A stretch of 10,263 nucleotides of DNA from Candidatus Magasanikbacteria bacterium CG_4_10_14_0_2_um_filter_41_10 (lineage in GTDB: Bacteria > Patescibacteriota > Patescibacteriia > Magasanikbacterales > UBA922): positions 1-10,263 of the forward strand of contig PFPJ01000035.1 in assembly GCA_002792995.1 (NCBI GenBank), read 5' to 3'. The notes beneath the pieces were generated by a model that had not been told where the DNA came from, made no database searches, and saw only the letters and a program-made list of their open reading frames with translations. Shown here one piece after another: positions 5,768 through 10,263 of this stretch. The position numbers were made by a program, and so were the translations under genes. The first letter of the stretch is position 1. Each line of letters begins with the position of its first letter.

Positions 5768-5986
5768 AAAAAACACTTCTGAAAAGTGTCCATGCCACCC
5801 GTCCACGACTTGTGGCATCCCGTCCCGGCCGATGTGGAATCCGTCGGCGTTGCAGTAGCATCCGACGGGGTAGCCTGGGCACGTCGAGTGATCCTCCGCC
5901 GACCCGCGCATGGGAATGGGCGTGGGGCCCTTCGTGCAGGCGAGAAGTGCAACGGCAAGCAGCAGGACCGAAACGATCGACTTCAT
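5759..5986 (-). CDS. Small GC-rich lipoprotein, probably foreign and possibly truncated
   Basis: A 75-residue predicted lipoprotein with signal MKSIVSVLLLAVALLAC and lipobox LLAC, where C17 would be lipidated. The mature part has three more Cys (C36, C43, C45; GYPVGCYCNADG) and Pro/Gly-rich stretches; I do not recognise the family. Three things set it apart. From 5791 to 5986 it is about 65% GC, and about 80% of its first 65 codons end in G or C. It has the window's only strong Shine-Dalgarno (GGAGG at 5991-5995). Its last nine residues (HFSEVFFLF) are coded by the terminator hairpin and T tract, as if the native 3' end were lost. It overlaps the ZIP stop by 9 bp. A longer form from a TTG at 6040 is less likely. 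Coding status is well supported; origin is inferred. Confidence 0.75.
   Translation of the reverse strand: MKSIVSVLLLAVALLACTKGPTPIPMRGSAEDHSTCPGYPVGCYCNADGFHIGRDGMPQVVDGWHGHFSEVFFLF
5766..5789 (-). terminator. Minus-strand terminator inside the lipoprotein 3' end
   Basis: Read on the minus strand, ACACTT (5784-5789) pairs with AAGTGT (5773-5778) around a 5-nt loop and runs into a run of eight T (5766-5773, whose last T is also part of the stem). On the plus strand the hairpin has no T tract. The stem and T tract are translated as the end of the lipoprotein frame, and the ZIP stop codon overlaps its edge. Confidence 0.8.
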
Positions 5987-5990
5987 GAGT

Positions 5991-5995
5991 CCTCC
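5991..5995 (-). promoter_or_regulatory. Strong Shine-Dalgarno of the lipoprotein gene
   Basis: GGAGG, followed by ACTC and the ATG, is a near-ideal ribosome binding site. No other gene in the window has one. It fixes the start at 5986 and contrasts with the Shine-Dalgarno-free starts of the neighbours. Confidence 0.85.
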
Positions 5996-6017
5996 AATGT
6001 CATTCATAGCTTGGGTA

Positions 6018-6034
6018 ACCTGGACCTCCCAGGT
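6018..6034 (-). promoter_or_regulatory. Leader hairpin of the lipoprotein mRNA
   Basis: ACCTGG and CCAGGT form a 6-bp stem around a 5-nt loop that reads GAGGT on the minus strand, itself Shine-Dalgarno-like. It lies in the predicted ~66-nt leader, about 22 nt upstream of the true ribosome binding site. Role unknown; it may protect the transcript or be a relic of the donor sequence. Confidence 0.5.
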
Positions 6035-6058
6035 ATGCAAGCGTGAGATGAACGAAGA

Positions 6059-6087
6059 AATATAGCATAAAACAGGCTTTTTGTCAA
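6059..6087 (-). promoter_or_regulatory. Consensus promoter of the lipoprotein gene
   Basis: Read on the minus strand: -35 TTGACA (6082-6087), a 17-bp spacer and -10 TATATT (6059-6064) with an extended TGC. It closely resembles the cold-shock gene promoter in this window. Start of transcription is predicted near 6052. It lies in AT-rich, host-like DNA just outside the GC-rich block. Confidence 0.85.
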
Positions 6088-6153
6088 GAGCTTAATATGA
6101 AAAATGTGCTAGATTACGTTGTATGTTCCCTATTTTCTATATTGCAAAATCAT

Positions 6154-6162
6154 TGGTATACT
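6154..6162 (+). promoter_or_regulatory. Extended -10 promoter candidate for the ATP-cone nuclease gene
   Basis: TGG followed by TATACT (6157-6162), with start near 6169 and a leader of about 31 nt. The -35 region (about 6134-6139) does not match TTGACA. Another extended -10 (TGC then TAGATT, 6107-6115) lies upstream. The rest of 6088-6200 is AT-rich with no other recognisable feature. Confidence 0.5.
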
Positions 6163-6200
6163 GAATACATCTGACAAGTTTGTTTATTGTGTATTGATAT

Positions 6201-7046
6201 ATGCCAAAACAACCTCCCATCATTATAAAAGCAAACGGCGATCGTGTACGGTTTGATCGTAGTAGTCTTTTGACATCCCTCGTACGATCTGGTGCACCAC
6301 AGGAACTTGCGAATAGTGTTACAGATAAGGTATCTTCCGACATTGTGAATGGGAAGACGACAACACATGACATTTATACCACTGCGTATGGATTATTAAA
6401 AACCATGAAATATCATCCGATTGCTGCTCGATATAGTTTGAAAAAAGCGATCATGGAACTCGGTCCAACAGGATTTCCCTTTGAGCAATTTATTGGAGAA
6501 ATTTTGAAACGGCAGGGGTATGATGTCAAGGTTGGTGTGATTGTTGAAGGACATTGTGTTCCACATGAAGTGGATGTGGTTGCTACAAAGGATGACACCC
6601 ATGTTTTTGTGGAAGCAAAATTTCACAATCAACCAGGCATTCATACAGATGTCAAAGTACCATTGTATATTCATTCACGTTTTTTGGATATTCAAAAAAA
6701 TTTGACGAAGAACGGAGATACGCATACGACGCATGTTCCGTGGATCGTGACAAACACTCACTTCACAACAAGTGCTATCGACTATGGAACATGTATGGGG
6801 ATGACGCTTATTGGGTGGCGCTATCCAGAGAGCGGAGGAATTGAAACCATGATTGAAGAAGCGGGCCTCCATCCTGTGACATGTTTGTCCTCGCTCACAC
6901 AAAAAGAAAAAAATCTTTTGTTAGCCAAAAATATTGTGCTTTGTCGAAATTTGGTTGAAACACCGTCCCTCCTTGAATCAGTGGGGTTGTCTACTACAAA
7001 AATTGGTATTGTACAAAAAGAGGCAAAATTGGTTTGCTCTCTATAA
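6201..7046 (+). CDS. ATP-cone domain fused to Mrr-like PD-(D/E)XK endonuclease
   Basis: A 281-residue protein in three parts. Residues about 6-90 are an ATP-cone (IIIKANGDRVRFDRSSLLTSL ... IAARYSLKKAIMELGPTGFPFE), the nucleotide-binding regulatory module of ribonucleotide reductases and NrdR. Residues about 92-170 are an Mrr-type nuclease core: FEQFIGEILKRQGY with E95, HEVDVVA with D125, and VEAKFH with E138-x-K140, the expected metal-binding set. Residues about 170-281 are a mixed domain ending in LTQKEKNLLLAKNIVLCRNL, similar in feel to helix-hairpin-helix DNA-binding tails. The fusion implies a DNA-cleaving enzyme gated by ATP/dATP level. Similar proteins occur in Bacteroidetes and CPR genomes, without known function to my knowledge. 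No methylase is adjacent, so a classical restriction system is unlikely. The ATG is in the TATATG context. Confidence 0.88.
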   Translation: MPKQPPIIIKANGDRVRFDRSSLLTSLVRSGAPQELANSVTDKVSSDIVNGKTTTHDIYTTAYGLLKTMKYHPIAARYSLKKAIMELGPTGFPFEQFIGEILKRQGYDVKVGVIVEGHCVPHEVDVVATKDDTHVFVEAKFHNQPGIHTDVKVPLYIHSRFLDIQKNLTKNGDTHTTHVPWIVTNTHFTTSAIDYGTCMGMTLIGWRYPESGGIETMIEEAGLHPVTCLSSLTQKEKNLLLAKNIVLCRNLVETPSLLESVGLSTTKIGIVQKEAKLVCSL

Positions 7047-7070
7047 CGTTGTTTCTCATCATCAAAAATA

Positions 7071-7097
7071 AAAAAAACGCCTAACACGCGTTTTTTT
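7071..7097. terminator. Hairpin terminator after the ATP-cone nuclease gene
   Basis: AAAAAAACGC (7071-7080) pairs with GCGTTTTTTT (7088-7097) around a 7-nt loop. The GC core is only three pairs, but the T tract is good on both strands. It separates the nuclease gene from the TetR operon promoter 17 bp further on. Confidence 0.77.
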
Positions 7098-7113
7098 GTT
7101 TTCATGGTTATCC

Positions 7114-7142
7114 TTGACAATGGAGGTGCTATAGTATATACT
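7114..7142 (+). promoter_or_regulatory. Promoter of the TetR/efflux operon
   Basis: -35 TTGACA (7114-7119), a 17-bp spacer and -10 TATACT (7137-7142). A second -10-like TATAGT at 7130-7135, preceded by TGC as in the cold-shock promoter, sits too close to this -35. Start is predicted near 7149, inside the operator. Confidence 0.82.
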
Positions 7143-7158
7143 GGCCGTTCGGTAAGTA
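7139..7158. promoter_or_regulatory. TetR-type operator over the -10 and start site
   Basis: A 20-bp interrupted dyad TACTnnCCGnnCGGnnAGTA, with 14 of 20 positions symmetric. It starts within the -10 box and covers the predicted start of transcription. Position and symmetry fit autorepression by the TetR protein encoded 14 bp downstream. Binding is inferred. Confidence 0.72.
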
Positions 7159-7171
7159 ATTATATACGTAT

Positions 7172-7708
7172 ATGTCACAAACATCACTCACAAAGGAACA
7201 CATCATTAGCGAAGCAAAACAGTTGTTTACTTCGCAAGGCTTTGCGGCGGTATCCATGTCTATGATTGCAACAGAGGTTGGTATCAGTAAAGCAGCGTTA
7301 TATCATTTTTTTGAAAATAAAGCAGCAATATACATCACGGTTATTGAAGATGTTTTTTTGGCTATTGGGGAAGTATTTGATGCCGCACAGACAGGGGATC
7401 ACACCGCATCATTTGCAGATGTATTGGAACAGGTAATCCATGTGGCGATTGCAGAAGGAAATGTGATGCTTCGCATTGACAAGTGTCCCTTGCTTACAGA
7501 AAAAGAGTATATGAATACATTATTTGCTACGTTTTTTCAAAAAGTAGAACAATTTTTGAAAGAGTACCAGATACCACAGACGTCTCTTGCAACACATGTT
7601 TTGTTGAATGCAATTCATGGGTATGTTAAATGGGCGCATATTGATCCTGATGTCGTATCTGTTCGGACGTATAGTGAGTATCTCGCCACTCTTTTTCCAC
7701 ATACATAA
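7172..7708 (+). CDS. TetR/AcrR-family transcriptional repressor
   Basis: A 178-residue regulator. The N-terminal DNA-binding domain is canonical: IISEAKQLFTSQGFAAVSMSMIATEVGISKAALYHFFENKAAIY in outline, with the helix-turn-helix at about residues 27-48 and the family's LYHFFENK. The C-terminal part is helical and divergent, as expected of the ligand pocket. The gene is first in an operon with an adaptor 16 nt downstream and an RND pump after it, and a dyad lies over its promoter. It most likely represses the pump operon until a toxic compound binds. The ligand cannot be predicted. The ATG is preceded by CGTAT, without a Shine-Dalgarno. Confidence 0.93.
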   Translation: MSQTSLTKEHIISEAKQLFTSQGFAAVSMSMIATEVGISKAALYHFFENKAAIYITVIEDVFLAIGEVFDAAQTGDHTASFADVLEQVIHVAIAEGNVMLRIDKCPLLTEKEYMNTLFATFFQKVEQFLKEYQIPQTSLATHVLLNAIHGYVKWAHIDPDVVSVRTYSEYLATLFPHT

Positions 7709-7724
7709 TTAATATAAAACATAT

Positions 7725-9506
7725 ATGTTTCATGTCCCTCAGTTTTGGAAAAAAAGTAAAGTAATTAGCTATCTACAAACACACAAGTTGATGAGTATTA
7801 GTCTTGCGCTTATTCTTGTTTTTGGAGGAATCGCATTTGCAAAGCAAGGTACTACCACATCTCTTTCTGATACCCCTGAGATACCAAAGGTTTCTCTTCT
7901 TTCCCTATCAAGTGTAGGAGAAAATCAAGTAGCTGCTGTTGCTTCTGGAGAAATTGAGTCACTCCAACAGGTCACATTGAGTAGTGAAGTATTTGGAAAA
8001 GTCGCTTCTGTGTACGTACACATTGGCGATCATGTTTCTGCTGGCCAACGTCTTGTGCAGTTTTCTGCTGCAGACAAGGCCGCACAGCGAACGCAGGTAC
8101 AGGCAGAATATGAAAGTGCGCTTGCTGCGAAGCAATCACTCTTGGCACAAATCGACGTTGCAAAGGCAAATCATGAAAAATTGAAAATTACTGTACAAAG
8201 TAGTATTACAACGGCAGAGTCTACTCTTCGTACTGCAGAAAATAATCTTCAACAAATAGTCAATACAAATTCCAATGCTATTGTTGACGATTCCTATGCG
8301 GATATGACCCAGACAGTACAGTCTGTTCAAAATTCGTTTGTTGATTTGCTCGTTGTTGCAGATACTATTTTGGGTATTGATAACTTGTCTGTCAACGATG
8401 GTTTTGAGGCTGTCCTTGGTATTTCGGATCAGGGTTCGCTCAGTACTGCTCGACAAAATTATTATGTCGCAAAACAATCAAAAAATACTTTTTTGGAAAA
8501 TATGACGGGTTTTTCGTCAGTATCATCTCACTCTACAATTGATGCAACAGCAGTGTCGGCAACACAGACGCTGTCTCACTATGCGACGTTGTTTTCATCG
8601 CTTACGACGTTGCTTGACCATACTCCTGCTGTGGGAAATTTGACACAAGCAACATTGACGACGTTGATCTCATCTGTAAATGCAGGAAGATCTGAAATTA
8701 CAACGCAGCAAACTGCATTGACAAATGCCACACAAGCAATTGCAACGGCAAAAAAATCTTTTGCTTCTCAGCAGATTGCGTATGAGAAGGCAGTACAAGA
8801 TCTTGCGGACACAAAAGCAAAAGCTGTCGCAGATATTGCTGCATCAGAAGCAGGGCTTAGACAGTTGGCATCTACACTTGATTCTCAAGATGCAAATATT
8901 AAACGTGCTGGTGGATCTGTCGCTGTGGTAAATGCTGAACTGGCAAAATCATCTATCCGAACACCTATTGCTGGAGTCGTCGCGAATATCGCAGTCAAAC
9001 AAGGAGAGCTCGTATCAAATGGTGCCGTTGTCGCAGATATTGTGAATACAACCGGATTGCAAGTAACGGCGTTTGTTCCTGCAAGTGCGTTGTCTGTTCT
9101 GTCTGTAGGAGGTCTTGTTCGTGTAGAAGGTACTCCTGTGGGAAAGATTTTGCGGATTGCACCAAGTGTCAACAACACGACGAAAAAAGTAGAAGTTGTT
9201 GTCTCTATTGATGACAGTGATGATAGGTCATTTGTCGTAGGTCAATTTGTGACATTGGAAATGCTTGCACATGTTGATGACATGATGTCACCGACGCTGT
9301 TGGTGCCACTCAAGGCAGTCCAAGTAACGGCAGAGAGTCATAGTGTGTATATTGTACAAGATGGGCATATCGTTGCCGTGCCTGTAGAGACAGGACAGCT
9401 CATAGGAGACAAAATAGAAATTGTTTCAGATCTTTCTGGATATGATGCTATCGTATCATCTGTTCGTGGCATCGAAGAAGGGGATGCTGTGTCTATTATT
9501 GAATAA
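7725..9506 (+). CDS. RND efflux adaptor (membrane-fusion protein), unusually long
   Basis: A 593-residue HlyD/AcrA-type adaptor linking the RND pump to the outside. An N-terminal anchor helix spans about residues 22-39. Next come the first lipoyl half (84-116, GKVASVYVHIGDHVSAGQRL), a long helical region (about 117-408), the second lipoyl half (409-441, SSIRTPIAGVVANIAVKQGELV), a beta-barrel (about 444-515) and a membrane-proximal domain (about 525-593). Typical adaptors have about 350-450 residues. The excess is in the helical region, where residues about 175-345 look like an added, Ser/Thr/Gln-rich helical insert rather than a plain coiled-coil hairpin. It lies 16 nt after the TetR gene and 2 nt before the pump gene, in one operon. 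No lipobox is seen, so anchoring is by the helix. Confidence 0.92.
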   Translation: MFHVPQFWKKSKVISYLQTHKLMSISLALILVFGGIAFAKQGTTTSLSDTPEIPKVSLLSLSSVGENQVAAVASGEIESLQQVTLSSEVFGKVASVYVHIGDHVSAGQRLVQFSAADKAAQRTQVQAEYESALAAKQSLLAQIDVAKANHEKLKITVQSSITTAESTLRTAENNLQQIVNTNSNAIVDDSYADMTQTVQSVQNSFVDLLVVADTILGIDNLSVNDGFEAVLGISDQGSLSTARQNYYVAKQSKNTFLENMTGFSSVSSHSTIDATAVSATQTLSHYATLFSSLTTLLDHTPAVGNLTQATLTTLISSVNAGRSEITTQQTALTNATQAIATAKKSFASQQIAYEKAVQDLADTKAKAVADIAASEAGLRQLASTLDSQDANIKRAGGSVAVVNAELAKSSIRTPIAGVVANIAVKQGELVSNGAVVADIVNTTGLQVTAFVPASALSVLSVGGLVRVEGTPVGKILRIAPSVNNTTKKVEVVVSIDDSDDRSFVVGQFVTLEMLAHVDDMMSPTLLVPLKAVQVTAESHSVYIVQDGHIVAVPVETGQLIGDKIEIVSDLSGYDAIVSSVRGIEEGDAVSIIE

Positions 9507-9508
9507 CT

Positions 9509-10263
9509 ATGGTGACCTTACACGAACACAAAAAGAAAACAATATGGGAATCGTTTATACATCAGTATAGATTGACTCTGATTTTTATTGTTGCCGTTGT
9601 GTTGCTTGGTTTTTTGGCGATCAATCAGATGCCAAAAGAGTCGAGTCCAGAAATTGATTTTCCTATTGCTATTGTCACAACACCCTTTGCTGGAGCGAGC
9701 GCAGCGGATGTCGAGGAGCTTGTTACCAAGCCACTTGAAGATAAAATAAATAGTCTTACAAAATTAGAATCAGTCACGTCTGTATCACGCCAAGGGATAT
9801 CTTCTATCGTGGTAAATTTTGATGTGAATGCTGATTCTCTGGAATCAATGAGCGATTTGCGTACAAAGGTAGATGCAGCTCTCTTTGATTTGCCAAGCGA
9901 TGCAGAGACACCACAAGTAACGAAAATTAGTTTTTCAGATGTCCCAATCATGCAGCTTTCATTGAGTGGGCCATATAGTGGTACCGAACTCAAAGAGTTT
10001 GCTGAGGGATTACAGCAAGACATTGAATCTATCGCAGGTGTTTCACAGGTGAATATTGTTGGTGCGCCAGATAGAGAAGTCCGTGTGCTGGTAGATCAGG
10101 CAAGACTCGAGCAATTTGGCCTGTCACTGGGTGCGGTGATCAATGCAATTCGTCAAGCAAATGTGAATGTCCCTGTAGGATATATTGAAACGGCAGGATC
10201 TGTGTATAGTGTAAAATTTGCTGGAGAAATTTTTACGGCAGAAGAAATCAGCGGAACACCGAT
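9509..10263 (+). CDS. RND efflux pump (AcrB/HAE1-like), 3' end outside window
   Basis: The first 251 residues of a proton-driven inner-membrane efflux pump; complete family members have about 1000-1050. Seen: cytoplasmic start, first membrane helix at about residues 21-40 (LTLIFIVAVVLLGFLAINQ), then the porter domain with MPKESSPEIDFP (41-52), the hallmark FAGASAADVEELVTKPLED (60-78), NFDVNADSLESMSDLRTKVD (103-122) and the start of the next porter subdomain (PIMQLSLSGPYSGTELKEF, IAGVSQVNIVG, REVRVLVDQARLEQFGLS). This order matches AcrB/CusA proteins. The ATG follows the adaptor stop after 2 nt. The adaptor points to small-molecule efflux; substrate unknown. The frame is open at the window end. 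Confidence 0.94.
   Translation, partial: MVTLHEHKKKTIWESFIHQYRLTLIFIVAVVLLGFLAINQMPKESSPEIDFPIAIVTTPFAGASAADVEELVTKPLEDKINSLTKLESVTSVSRQGISSIVVNFDVNADSLESMSDLRTKVDAALFDLPSDAETPQVTKISFSDVPIMQLSLSGPYSGTELKEFAEGLQQDIESIAGVSQVNIVGAPDREVRVLVDQARLEQFGLSLGAVINAIRQANVNVPVGYIETAGSVYSVKFAGEIFTAEEISGTP

Noticed and set aside
5786..6046. Plus-strand open frame of 86 codons across the GC-rich block
   Set aside because: GC-rich DNA has few stops, so long frames arise by chance. The minus-strand frame has a lipobox signal, a Shine-Dalgarno, a promoter and a terminator; this one has none and no recognisable domain.
6201..7046. A classical restriction-modification system
   Set aside because: The nuclease core is Mrr-like, but there is no methyltransferase or specificity gene next to it in the window.
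1..10263. Recoded genetic code (TGA read as Gly, as in Gracilibacteria/SR1)
   Set aside because: No gene needs an in-frame TGA, and the TraX-like and metallopeptidase genes end in TGA at sensible places (2909 and 2202).
1..10263. tRNA, rRNA, IS element or integrase with attachment sites
   Set aside because: I found no cloverleaf, rRNA-like stretch, transposase frame or flanking direct repeats on reading both strands; short remnants could be missed by eye.

Overview
The window looks like chromosomal DNA of an uncultivated Patescibacteria/CPR bacterium, most likely Parcubacteria-like; this is an inference. Base composition is moderately AT-rich. Genes are compact, with short gaps or ATGA overlaps, and the standard code holds (TGA is a normal stop, as in the TraX-like gene). 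None of the ordinary gene starts has a recognisable Shine-Dalgarno sequence; several read (A/G)TATG or (A/T)CATATG instead. The protein set fits that lineage: an ATP-cone/Mrr-like nuclease, a TraX-like protein, a stand-alone RecB-type nuclease, and an RND pump with an oversized adaptor. No tRNA, rRNA, CRISPR array, IS element or integrase is visible.

Layout. (1) 3-1253: a DEAD-box RNA helicase, cut at the left edge but with its Q motif present. Then a cold-shock protein gene with a strong sigma70-type promoter, an ~87-nt leader and a clear terminator. (2) 1666-2909: a YgjP/DUF45 metallopeptidase overlapping a TraX-like membrane protein by ATGA. (3) 3037-4442: a PD-(D/E)XK (RecB/Cas4-like) nuclease converging on a membrane-anchored extracytoplasmic protein with a DUF7282-like domain, with a hairpin between them. 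(4) 4515-5767: a metal-uptake operon. A Fur-family (probably Zur-type) repressor gene is followed after 12 nt by a ZIP metal transporter gene. Two copies of a 7-1-7 inverted repeat lie in and just after its promoter, with centres 32 bp apart. (5) 5759-6087, minus strand: a small lipoprotein gene about 65% GC with its own consensus promoter, the only strong Shine-Dalgarno in the window, and a terminator that overlaps its last codons. It is compositionally foreign to its surroundings. (6) 6201-7046: an ATP-cone plus Mrr-like nuclease fusion, followed by a hairpin. (7) 7114-10263: a TetR repressor gene with a dyad operator over its own start site, then a 593-aa membrane-fusion adaptor and an RND pump that runs off the right edge.

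How the genes work together. The Fur/ZIP pair reads as an autoregulated zinc (or other divalent metal) uptake operon. The TetR/MFP/RND set reads as a self-repressed efflux operon. The helicase and cold-shock protein are adjacent RNA-remodelling functions, although the cold-shock gene has its own promoter. The most unusual items are the GC-rich lipoprotein cassette, the twin metal-regulator operators, the ATP-cone nuclease and the large helical insert in the adaptor. I did not find a clear multi-gene defence system.
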